Assembly (NCBI GenBank): GCA_015662615.1
Contig: DQTU01000251.1
Coordinates: forward strand, 1 to 5,259
Source: Campylobacterales bacterium
Lineage (GTDB): Bacteria > Campylobacterota > Campylobacteria > Campylobacterales > QNZT01
Reading direction: 5' to 3'
Length of the DNA: 5,259 bases
How positions within the stretch are numbered: position 1 is the stretch's first letter; every line of letters starts with the position of its first letter. The translations under genes were made by a program, and so were the position numbers. The notes below the pieces were generated by a model, which searched no databases, was not told the DNA's origin, and saw nothing but the letters and a program-made list of their open reading frames with translations. This document shows, piece by piece, positions 1-5,259 of this stretch.

Positions 1-578
1 AGGCTGCTGTGATTAGTTTTGATGCGAGTGATGAGGCGGGGTTTATTGCTGGTGTGAAAACTATTGTTGAGAGTGATGGAGAGTTGTCTTATTTGGTAAA
101 TAATGCAGGAATTACACATGATAAATTGGCACTTCGTATGAAATTGGAAGATTTTGAACTTGTAGTTAAAACAAATTTAAACTCTTCTTTTATCGGTTGT
201 CGAGAAGCTTTAAAAGCAATGAGTAAAAAGCGATTTGGTTCAGTAGTTAATATCTCATCAATTGTGAGTGAAACTGGGAATGTTGGGCAGGTAAACTACG
301 CAGCAAGCAAGGGTGCTATGAACTCCATGACAAAATCTTTTGCACTTGAGGGTTCAGCTCGTGGGATAAGATACAATGCAATTACACCGGGGTTTATCGC
401 AACTGATATGACGGATGCATTAAGTGAAGAGGTAAAAAAAAGTTATACAGATAAGATACCTTTAAAAAGATTTGGAGAGCCAAAAGATGTAGCTGAAGCG
501 GTTGCATTTTTGTTAAGTGATTCGTCAGCGTATATAACGGGAGAAATCCTTAAAGTAAATGGTGGAATGTACGTCTAG
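1..578 (+). CDS. fabG: 3-oxoacyl-[acyl-carrier-protein] reductase FabG, 5'-truncated by window edge
   Basis: Cytoplasmic short-chain dehydrogenase/reductase that uses NADPH to reduce 3-oxoacyl-ACP to 3-hydroxyacyl-ACP, the first reduction of each fatty-acid elongation cycle. The frame is open to the left edge (two Ala codons precede the GTG at 9), so that GTG is internal. About 55-60 N-terminal residues of a family that is usually near 247 are missing, including the TGxxxGIG cofactor motif. Visible landmarks are the NNAG motif (from about base 99), the catalytic Asn of TNLNSS (codon 174), Ser (258), and the YxxxK pair Tyr (297) and Lys (309). The downstream PGFIATDMT segment and the C-terminal ITGEILKVNGGMYV are typical of FabG and separate it from other SDR enzymes. 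The full catalytic tetrad Asn-Ser-Tyr-Lys is present, so the enzyme should be active. It is followed by acpP 70 bases later on the same strand, the usual fab cluster arrangement. Confidence 0.95.
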   Translation, partial: AAVISFDASDEAGFIAGVKTIVESDGELSYLVNNAGITHDKLALRMKLEDFELVVKTNLNSSFIGCREALKAMSKKRFGSVVNISSIVSETGNVGQVNYAASKGAMNSMTKSFALEGSARGIRYNAITPGFIATDMTDALSEEVKKSYTDKIPLKRFGEPKDVAEAVAFLLSDSSAYITGEILKVNGGMYV

Positions 579-648
579 TTTTCCCTTATTTATTATTATT
601 TAACAATATTTTGGTAAACTATCGCACACTTTATTATAAGGAGAAATC

Positions 649-882
649 ATGGCATTAATTGATGATGTAAAAGAAGTAGTAGTAGAGCAGTTAAACTGTA
701 ACGCAGATGAGGTTAAAGAGGAGTCTAAATTTGTTGAAGATTTAGGTGCTGATTCACTAGATGTAGTTGAATTAGTTATGGCTCTTGAAGAGAAATTTGA
801 TATAGAGATTCCAGATGCTGATGCAGAAGCGATTGCTACTGTTGGTGATGCACTAAAATATATCGAAAACAATAACGCGTAA
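649..882 (+). CDS. acpP: Acyl carrier protein AcpP
   Basis: Small acidic cytoplasmic carrier that holds growing acyl chains as thioesters on a 4'-phosphopantetheine arm and passes them between FabG, FabF and the other fatty-acid synthase enzymes. The 77-residue product has the normal family length. The attachment motif DSLD lies at residues 35-38 with Ser36 as the modified serine, within the conserved stretch FVEDLGADSLDVVELVMALE. The rest shows the usual helical pattern, including FDIEIPDADAE. The ATG start is set by AAGGAG at 638-643, five bases upstream. The 70-base gap after fabG is very AT-rich. It contains an extended -10-like TGgTAAACT at 612-620, which could be a dedicated acpP promoter, but this match is weak. 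A hairpin directly after the gene may end part of its transcripts. Confidence 0.98.
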   Translation: MALIDDVKEVVVEQLNCNADEVKEESKFVEDLGADSLDVVELVMALEEKFDIEIPDADAEAIATVGDALKYIENNNA

Positions 883-889
883 AAATTTA

Positions 890-918
890 AAAAAGGAGTG
901 GGTAAACCGCTTCTTTTT
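890..918 (+). terminator. Hairpin between acpP and fabF, candidate partial terminator or attenuator
   Basis: The arms at 890-901 (AAAAAGGAGTGG) and 907-918 (CCGCTTCTTTTT) pair over 12 bp, with two G-U wobbles (896/912 and 899/909) around the five-base loop GTAAA. The last five bases of the 3' arm are all T, so the element resembles an intrinsic terminator with an A-tract and U-tract. It starts eight bases after the acpP stop codon. There is no obvious separate promoter between it and fabF, so it would most likely be leaky, favouring short acpP transcripts over the longer fabF-accA message. It could also act as an mRNA-stabilising 3' end. The structure is seen in the sequence; the function is inferred. 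Confidence 0.55.
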
Positions 919-936
919 AGTTCAAAAAGATAGGGT

Positions 937-942
937 AAGGAG
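937..942 (+). promoter_or_regulatory. Ribosome binding site fixing the GTG start of fabF
   Basis: AAGGAG lies six bases before the GTG at 949. This spacing, and the match of the following residues to the usual FabF N-terminus (MKRVVITGMGMINSAG), decide the GTG over the later in-frame ATG codons, which would cut into the first beta strand. Confidence 0.8.
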
Positions 943-948
943 ATTGCA

Positions 949-2166
949 GTGAAAAGAGTAGTGATAACTGGTATGGGGATGATAAATTCCGCAGGAAACG
1001 ATAAAGAGAGTTCTTTTAAGGCTATAGTGAATGGCGAATGTGGCATTAGAAGTATTACTCTGTTCGACGCTAGCAACTACTCTGTTCAAATTGCAGGTGA
1101 AGTAAGCGATTTTGACCCAAGTACGGTTATGAATCCAAAAGAGGTAAAAAAAGCAGACAGATTTATTCAGCTTGGTATGAAAGCCTCCAAAGAAGCTATG
1201 GAAGATGCAAATTTTTCTGAGATAGATTCAGATAGATTTGGAATTGTATCCGCTTCTGGAATTGGTGGACTTCCAAATATAGAAAAAAACTCTGTGACCG
1301 CAGCCACTCGTGGCCCCAGACGAATATCTCCATTTTTCATCCCATCATCTTTAGTAAATATGCTTGGTGGTTTTATTACGATTGAGTACGGACTAAAAGG
1401 TCCAAATCTTTCAGATGTTACAGCATGTGCGGCTGGAACGCATGCGATAAGTAATGCATTTAAAACGATTGCACTTGGTGGAGCAGATAGTATGCTTGTT
1501 GTTGGTGCAGAATCTGCTATTTGTGGAGCAGGGATTGGTGGATTTGCGGCTATGAAAGCACTATCTACTAGAAATGATGACCCACAAACTTCATCTCGTC
1601 CATTTGATGCAGACCGAAATGGTTTTGTCATGGGAGAGGGAGCTGGAGCATTAGTGCTTGAAGAGTTAGAATCCGCTCAAAAAAGAGGGGCTAGAATTTA
1701 TGCAGAGGTTATAGGTTTTGGAGAGAGTGGTGATGCAAACCATATCACTTCTCCAGTAGTTGATGGTCCATATCGTGCTATGAAAGCTGCATACGAAATG
1801 GCAGGAAAACCCAAAATTGATTATGTCAATGCACATGGAACAAGTACGCCTGCAAATGATAAAAACGAAACAGCAGCTGTAAAAATGTTATTTGGAGGCA
1901 AAGAAAATTGTCCACCTATGAGTTCTATAAAAGGTCAAATAGGACACTGTTTAGGAGCTGCTGGAGCTATGGAAGCTATCATCTGTGTTATGGCTATGAG
2001 AGATGGAGTTTTACCACCAACTATTAATTATATTACACCTGACGAAGATTGTGATTTGGATTATGTTCCAAATGAGGCAAGAAGTGCTGAAATCAATACA
2101 ATTATGAGTAATTCATTTGGATTTGGTGGGACTAACGGTTCTATAATTTTGAGAAAATTTAAGTAA
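949..2166 (+). CDS. fabF: 3-oxoacyl-[acyl-carrier-protein] synthase II FabF
   Basis: Condensing enzyme (KAS II, thiolase fold) that joins malonyl-ACP to acyl-ACP with loss of CO2, lengthening the fatty-acid chain by two carbons in the cytoplasm. The 405-residue product is close to the usual 410-415. The catalytic triad is complete: nucleophile Cys160 in VTACAAGTHAI, His296 in NAHGTSTPAND and His333 in GHCLGAAGA, with the conserved Lys328 just before it. The glycine-rich SNSFGFGGTNGS (387-398) near the C-terminus is the family signature. The Cys-His-His triad and length separate it from FabH (Cys-His-Asn, about 320 residues). A FabB-type enzyme is harder to exclude by eye, but a single FabF next to acpP is the normal arrangement in this lineage. 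The segment before the first active-site His is a few residues shorter than in E. coli. It starts at GTG, and its stop overlaps the accA ribosome binding site. Confidence 0.96.
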   Translation: MKRVVITGMGMINSAGNDKESSFKAIVNGECGIRSITLFDASNYSVQIAGEVSDFDPSTVMNPKEVKKADRFIQLGMKASKEAMEDANFSEIDSDRFGIVSASGIGGLPNIEKNSVTAATRGPRRISPFFIPSSLVNMLGGFITIEYGLKGPNLSDVTACAAGTHAISNAFKTIALGGADSMLVVGAESAICGAGIGGFAAMKALSTRNDDPQTSSRPFDADRNGFVMGEGAGALVLEELESAQKRGARIYAEVIGFGESGDANHITSPVVDGPYRAMKAAYEMAGKPKIDYVNAHGTSTPANDKNETAAVKMLFGGKENCPPMSSIKGQIGHCLGAAGAMEAIICVMAMRDGVLPPTINYITPDEDCDLDYVPNEARSAEINTIMSNSFGFGGTNGSIILRKFK

Positions 2167-2169
2167 GGA
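2164..2169 (+). promoter_or_regulatory. accA ribosome binding site overlapping the fabF stop codon
   Basis: TAAGGA contains the fabF stop codon (TAA, 2164-2166) and the purine-rich ribosome binding site for the ATG at 2175, with five bases between. This overlap suggests that translation of accA is coupled to termination on fabF. Confidence 0.7.
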
Positions 2170-2174
2170 TTTTT

Positions 2175-3230
2175 ATGGTTACTTATCTCGAGTTTGAAAA
2201 AGGTATTCAAAAAATTGATCAAGATTTGCAAGAAGCAAAGTCGGTTAGTGATTTTGTAACAGTTTCAATATTAGAAAAAAATTTAGAAAAAGAGATATCA
2301 AAGACTTATAAAAGTCTCTCTGATTATCAAAAACTTCAACTTGCACGGCATCCTAGCCGTCCTTATGCACTTGATTATATTCGTGGCATGATGGAAGACT
2401 CTTATGAGATTCATGGAGATCGTGTTTTTAATGATGACCCAGCGATAGTATGCTATATCGGGACAATTTCTGGAAAAAAAGTTATTGTGATTGGTGAGCA
2501 AAAAGGTCGTGGAAGTAAAAATAAAATACGAAGAAATTTTGGTATGCCTCAACCTGACGGCTATAGAAAAGCACTTCGTGTTGCGCGAATGGCTGAAAAG
2601 TTTAAAATTCCAGTCTTGTTTCTCATCGACACTCCCGGTGCTTATCCTGGTATTGGAGCTGAGGAGAGAGGTCAGAGTGAAGCGATAGCAAAAAACTTGT
2701 TTGAGCTTAGTGACCTTAATACGATTACAGTCTCTATCGTTATCGGAGAAGGTGGAAGTGGTGGAGCATTGGCAATTGGTGTTGCTGATAAGTTTGCTAT
2801 GATGCGTTATTCAGTATTCTCTGTTATCTCTCCTGAGGGTTGTGCTGCAATTCTTTGGAATGACCCTAAAAAGCAAGAGCAAGCTACAAAAGCTATGAAG
2901 ATTACAGCTGAAGATTTAAAAGAGTTAAATTTGATAGATGATTTGATTGACGAGCCTTTTGAGGGTGGTCATCGAGATAAAGCTGGGGCTATTTTAGTGC
3001 TTAAGAAATACTTTTTAGATACAGTAGAAGAGCTAGAGAAGCTTGATGATGAAACAAGACTTGACAATAGGTATAAAAAGCTTATCTCTATTGGTGCTTA
3101 TGTTGATGAATCGGTACCTATTGAAGTTGAAAAAGATGAAGAATCAAAATCAGAACTTACGAAAGAACTTACAAATAAGTTCAATAGCTTTTTAGATAAA
3201 ATACAGACAAGTTCTGATAAAAAAGATTAA
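2175..3230 (+). CDS. accA: Acetyl-CoA carboxylase carboxyltransferase subunit alpha AccA, with C-terminal extension
   Basis: Alpha subunit of the cytoplasmic carboxyltransferase, which with AccD moves the carboxyl group from carboxybiotin to acetyl-CoA to give malonyl-CoA, the building block for FabF. The N-terminal helical region (about 1-55) leads into LQLARHPSRPYALDYIRG (55-71). The crotonase-like core follows, with GEQKGRGSKNKIRRNFGMP (107-125), IDTPGAYPGIGAEERGQSEAIA (151-172), VIGEGGSGGALAIGVADK (189-206) and SVISPEGCAAILW (216-228). The two GG-containing loops are the oxyanion-hole and acyl-CoA binding signatures of the family. E. coli AccA has 319 residues and ends near the motif equivalent to NRYKKLISIGAY (298-309 here). 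This protein continues about 42 residues further as a lysine- and glutamate-rich tail, giving 351. The frame is clean up to a TAA stop, so the tail looks genuinely encoded. It is the last gene of the fab operon in this window; accD and accBC are not here. Confidence 0.96.
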   Translation: MVTYLEFEKGIQKIDQDLQEAKSVSDFVTVSILEKNLEKEISKTYKSLSDYQKLQLARHPSRPYALDYIRGMMEDSYEIHGDRVFNDDPAIVCYIGTISGKKVIVIGEQKGRGSKNKIRRNFGMPQPDGYRKALRVARMAEKFKIPVLFLIDTPGAYPGIGAEERGQSEAIAKNLFELSDLNTITVSIVIGEGGSGGALAIGVADKFAMMRYSVFSVISPEGCAAILWNDPKKQEQATKAMKITAEDLKELNLIDDLIDEPFEGGHRDKAGAILVLKKYFLDTVEELEKLDDETRLDNRYKKLISIGAYVDESVPIEVEKDEESKSELTKELTNKFNSFLDKIQTSSDKKD

Positions 3231-3402
3231 ATACATACTGGAGGTTTTGTGGGAGTAAAGTCTCCACTTTCGGTAATTGTTAGACTTCTTGTAAACTCAT
3301 AGAGAAGATATATTAAAAAAAATACAAATCAATTCTTATAATGCTATTGTTGAAGAAGTTTTATCTGTAAAATATTAAGATTGTTTTTTAGAGAGGCTAG
3401 TA
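3231..3402. other. Non-coding interval between convergent accA and petC, with orphan ribosome binding site and short frames
   Basis: No normal-length gene fits here. GGAGG at 3240-3244 is a strong ribosome binding site match, four bases before a GTG at 3249. That frame encodes only 17 codons (ending ...VIVRLLVNS) before TAG at 3300-3302. Another frame, offset by +1, is open after a TAA at 3292 and runs to TAA at 3376-3378, reading HREDILKKIQINSYNAIVEEVLSVKY from 3298. The two together could be the remains of a small frameshifted gene, or chance. An imperfect stem GTGG(G)AG / CTCCAC (3249-3255 with 3262-3267, one bulged G), followed by TTT, could be a weak terminator for the accA operon. TATAAT occurs at 3337-3342. 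Confidence 0.3.
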
Positions 3403-3430
3403 TAACTAAAGGAGAAATCTCCTTTAGTTA
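3403..3430. terminator. Perfect inverted repeat at the 3' end of the petC operon
   Basis: The arms TAACTAAAGGAG (3403-3414) and CTCCTTTAGTTA (3419-3430) pair perfectly over 12 bp around the four-base loop AAAT. The repeat begins six bases past the petC stop codon on the minus strand and lies about 170 bases past the accA stop on the plus strand. Its position between convergent operons suggests a bidirectional transcript end or an mRNA-protecting stem-loop. Neither strand has a T-run immediately after the stem, so it is not a textbook intrinsic terminator. The structure is certain; the function is inferred. Confidence 0.6.
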
Positions 3431-3436
3431 GTAGTT

Positions 3437-4387
3437 CTAGTGTAGTTTGCTCCAAACCTCTTTTTTCCAAAGGTAAGCAAGTACTGTAAAGATTACAAAG
3501 AATAGAATAACTTTCCATCCAAGTGAATTTCTAGCGTCAGCATTTTTATCTGCAACTGAAGTCATATATGAGATAACTTTATCTACACCATCTTTTGTCA
3601 AGCCAACTCTAGGCATTGAAGTACCTTTAAGTTGAGATTGAGGATTTTCTATAAAAGTCTCTAAGAAATGGTGATTTCTTGAGAGTGCCAACATAGACAA
3701 ATCAGGTGGTAATTTACCCATATAAGCTTTTATAAGATCTTGCTCTTCAAGCACTTTAATACGATAAGCTAAAGTATCTTTCTTGTACTTAAATTTCGGA
3801 GTCTCTCCAAGCTGTGTAAGGTTTGCATAATTGTTCTCATGACATCTGCTACACGCTTCAAGATAAGCCTCTTTAGGAGTGGCTTCTGCTGCAAGGTTAG
3901 CTAACACATAAGCTACAGTATCTGCAATCGCTTGGTCTTCTGTAATCATACTTTTGATTGAACCCATTGGGTGCATCATCGTATCTTCATATTTGTGATC
4001 AGTATTCATAGCCATTGCTGGATCTTTGATAAGTGCTATTAGGTAGTTTTTATCATAAAGGCTTCCTGCATGGTCTAAAACTGGAGGCACAACTCCACCC
4101 ATGTTTGGTGCACCTTTCATATGACACCCTTGACACATAGCATAACCTGCGGCTCCTGCTTCTGCATTTCCAGTAAGAGCTGCAATTTTATTTACAGAAC
4201 CCCAGAACTCTTTTTTAGCTTCCACTTTGTCTGCTTCAGCTCCTGCGATGTCTGCTTTTCCATCATATACATAGTTCATGCTATCTACATGTTTATGCAT
4301 AGCACCGTGTGCAAATGGCTCAACACCCCAATATGTGACTAGTGTGAAGAACACTACAACTAATAATATTTGTATTTCTTTATTCAT
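3437..4387 (-). CDS. petC: Ubiquinol/menaquinol-cytochrome c reductase, di-haem cytochrome c subunit PetC
   Basis: Cytochrome c subunit of the bc1 complex, which takes electrons from the Rieske protein and hands them to a soluble cytochrome c. The 316-residue product has an N-terminal membrane segment (about 7-20, possibly an uncleaved signal anchor) and a C-terminal one (about 291-307, followed by WKKEVWSKLH). The region between should lie in the periplasm. Two haem-attachment motifs are visible: CQGCH (85-89) and CSRCH (179-183). Candidate axial methionines are M138 or M141 in TMMHPMG for the first haem and M259 in GTSMPRVG for the second. The segment KLPPDLSMLALSR (225-237) resembles the PPDLS motif of classical cytochrome c1. 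The two-domain layout matches the di-haem PetC/FbcH proteins known in Campylobacterota rather than mono-haem c1. It follows petB with a nine-base gap between the coding regions and ends just before a perfect hairpin. Confidence 0.92.
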   Translation of the reverse strand: MNKEIQILLVVVFFTLVTYWGVEPFAHGAMHKHVDSMNYVYDGKADIAGAEADKVEAKKEFWGSVNKIAALTGNAEAGAAGYAMCQGCHMKGAPNMGGVVPPVLDHAGSLYDKNYLIALIKDPAMAMNTDHKYEDTMMHPMGSIKSMITEDQAIADTVAYVLANLAAEATPKEAYLEACSRCHENNYANLTQLGETPKFKYKKDTLAYRIKVLEEQDLIKAYMGKLPPDLSMLALSRNHHFLETFIENPQSQLKGTSMPRVGLTKDGVDKVISYMTSVADKNADARNSLGWKVILFFVIFTVLAYLWKKEVWSKLH

Positions 4388-4392
4388 TCTAG

Positions 4393-4399
4393 CCTCCTA
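4393..4399 (-). promoter_or_regulatory. petC ribosome binding site overlapping the petB stop codon
   Basis: Read on the minus strand, TAGGAGG contains the petB stop (TAG, 4399-4397) and a perfect AGGAGG (4398-4393), five bases before the petC ATG at 4387. This decides the petC start and points to translational coupling between the two subunits. Confidence 0.8.
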
Positions 4400-5259
4400 T
4401 TTCTTTTTTTCTAACATTGTAATTATAGGCAATATCACCCATAGTGATAAAAATGTAACAGCAGCCCAAAGACCGATTACATTGTAAATACCTTCAGGAG
4501 GTAATTTACCCATAACTGTTAGTATAATCATATCGATAAGTAGTACCCAAAACCAAATTGCAAATAGACCTCTTCTGTTAGCCGGTGCAACATTTGGACT
4601 TCTATCTAAGAACGGTAGAAGGAAAAATGCAACTTGCGCAAATGCAAATGCGATAAGACCTGGATCTTTCGGGAATGGACGAAGAATCTCGTAACTCCAT
4701 AAGAAATACCACTCAGGATAGATATGTGCAGGAGTTTTAAGACTATCTGAAGGATCAAGATTTACAGGATCTAATGCAAAAGCAAAGTGATAAAATGTAA
4801 GGTAAAAGAAGAAAACTAAAAAGACGCCAAGAACAAAGATATCTTTACTCAAGAAATCCCATTGGAATCTGATAACTTTTGAACCTTTTGTGTCACCTGC
4901 TAAATACTTTTTACTCTCAACATCAAAATCAATCTCATCACCATCTTGATTATTAACATGTGGAATTCTAAGCGCTCCAAAGTGTAAACCGATAATTGCC
5001 ATAATTGCTAATGGAATCAGAAGGACATGTAGCATGAAAAATCTTGTCAAGTATGCATCGCCAGGAACATAATCACCTCTAATCCACTCAACAACACCAT
5101 TTAACTCTAGTGAACCAGCACTAAATAAGTTTGTGATAACCATACCAGCCCAGTAACTCATCTGTCCCCATGGAAGCATATAACCAGAAAATGCTTCAGC
5201 TGAGAAAGCAACAAATAGTAACATACCGGTAATCCAAATCATCTCACGACCTTTTTTAT
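4397..5259 (-). CDS. petB: Ubiquinol/menaquinol-cytochrome c reductase cytochrome b subunit PetB, 5'-truncated by window edge
   Basis: Di-haem membrane cytochrome b of the bc1 complex, which oxidises quinol at the periplasmic Qo site and reduces quinone at the cytoplasmic Qi site. The frame runs to the right edge (KKGRE precedes the Met at 5242), so that Met is internal. By comparison with full-length relatives, roughly 130 N-terminal residues are missing, with helices A and B and the first His pair. Counting from that Met, visible features are GYMLPWGQMSYWAGMVITNLFSA (20-42) at the Qo side, the helix-D haem ligands His72 and His87, the Qo motif PEWY (176-179) in HIYPEWYFLWSYEILRPFP, and further hydrophobic helices near 134-152, 195-212, 226-244 and 254-275. 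Fused b6-like and subunit-IV-like halves show this is an unsplit cytochrome b. The loop after helix D is acidic (DGDEIDFDVE). A Rieske gene is expected just upstream. Confidence 0.95.
   Translation of the reverse strand, partial: KKGREMIWITGMLLFVAFSAEAFSGYMLPWGQMSYWAGMVITNLFSAGSLELNGVVEWIRGDYVPGDAYLTRFFMLHVLLIPLAIMAIIGLHFGALRIPHVNNQDGDEIDFDVESKKYLAGDTKGSKVIRFQWDFLSKDIFVLGVFLVFFFYLTFYHFAFALDPVNLDPSDSLKTPAHIYPEWYFLWSYEILRPFPKDPGLIAFAFAQVAFFLLPFLDRSPNVAPANRRGLFAIWFWVLLIDMIILTVMGKLPPEGIYNVIGLWAAVTFLSLWVILPIITMLEKKK

Noticed and set aside
9..11. GTG as the start of fabG
   Set aside because: The same frame is open upstream to the window edge, and a start here would delete the cofactor-binding first strand and TGxxxGIG motif found in all FabG proteins. 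It is an internal valine codon.
612..620. Extended -10-like TGgTAAACT upstream of acpP
   Set aside because: Only four of six bases match TATAAT and there is no -35; it is mentioned under acpP but is too weak to list as a promoter.
898..933. Eleven-codon frame GTG to TAG between acpP and fabF, a possible leader peptide
   Set aside because: The ribosome-binding-like GGAG overlaps the start codon itself, leaving no spacing, and the region is better explained as a hairpin arm.
600..1076. Open minus-strand frame of 158 codons antisense to acpP and the start of fabF
   Set aside because: It lies opposite two confidently identified genes, and its serine- and threonine-rich translation resembles no recognisable protein; it is a shadow of their codon use.
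1167..1631. Open minus-strand frame of 154 codons antisense to fabF
   Set aside because: It is fully inside fabF and opposite its conserved active-site region, with no recognisable product.
3705..3722. Shared MGKLPP peptide and matching 15-base DNA in petC (near 3708-3722) and petB (near 4500-4514)
   Set aside because: The match is short. Each copy sits in its own family's conserved context (PPDLS in petC, the C-terminal loop in petB), so coincidence is more likely than duplication.
4121..4487. Two overlapping plus-strand open frames opposite petC and the end of petB
   Set aside because: They mirror the hydrophobic N-terminus and haem region of petC and the petB tail; their cysteine- and serine-rich translations look like antisense artefacts.

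Overview
The window looks like chromosomal housekeeping DNA from a member of the Campylobacterota (formerly Epsilonproteobacteria), most likely a Sulfurimonas-type free-living relative of Campylobacter. Three things point there: the AT-rich coding style with AAGGAG ribosome binding sites, the gene order fabG-acpP-fabF-accA (as recalled from Campylobacter), and a cytochrome bc1 complex whose third subunit is a membrane-anchored di-haem cytochrome c. The genus is an inference from protein resemblance, not from a search.

The left part (1-3230, plus strand) is a type II fatty-acid synthesis operon. It holds the 3' part of fabG (3-oxoacyl-ACP reductase, cut by the left edge), acpP (acyl carrier protein), fabF (3-oxoacyl-ACP synthase II) and accA (acetyl-CoA carboxylase, carboxyltransferase alpha subunit). 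AccA helps make malonyl-CoA, AcpP carries the growing chain, FabF elongates it and FabG performs the first reduction. A 12-bp hairpin ending in a run of T lies between acpP and fabF and may let acpP be expressed above fabF-accA. The fabF stop codon overlaps the accA ribosome binding site.

The middle (3231-3436) is a non-coding interval between convergent gene sets. It has a strong but orphan ribosome binding site with a very short reading frame, a perfect TATAAT, and a perfect 12-bp inverted repeat just beyond the petC stop.

The right part (3437-5259, minus strand) is the end of a quinol:cytochrome c oxidoreductase (bc1) operon: petB (cytochrome b, cut by the right edge) followed by petC (di-haem cytochrome c subunit). 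A Rieske gene (petA) would be expected just upstream, outside the window.

I found no mobile element, CRISPR array, tRNA, rRNA or defence gene, and no convincing new system. The points most worth checking are the acpP-fabF hairpin, a roughly 40-residue charged tail on AccA, the b6-like histidine spacing in an unsplit cytochrome b, and the mixed features of PetC.
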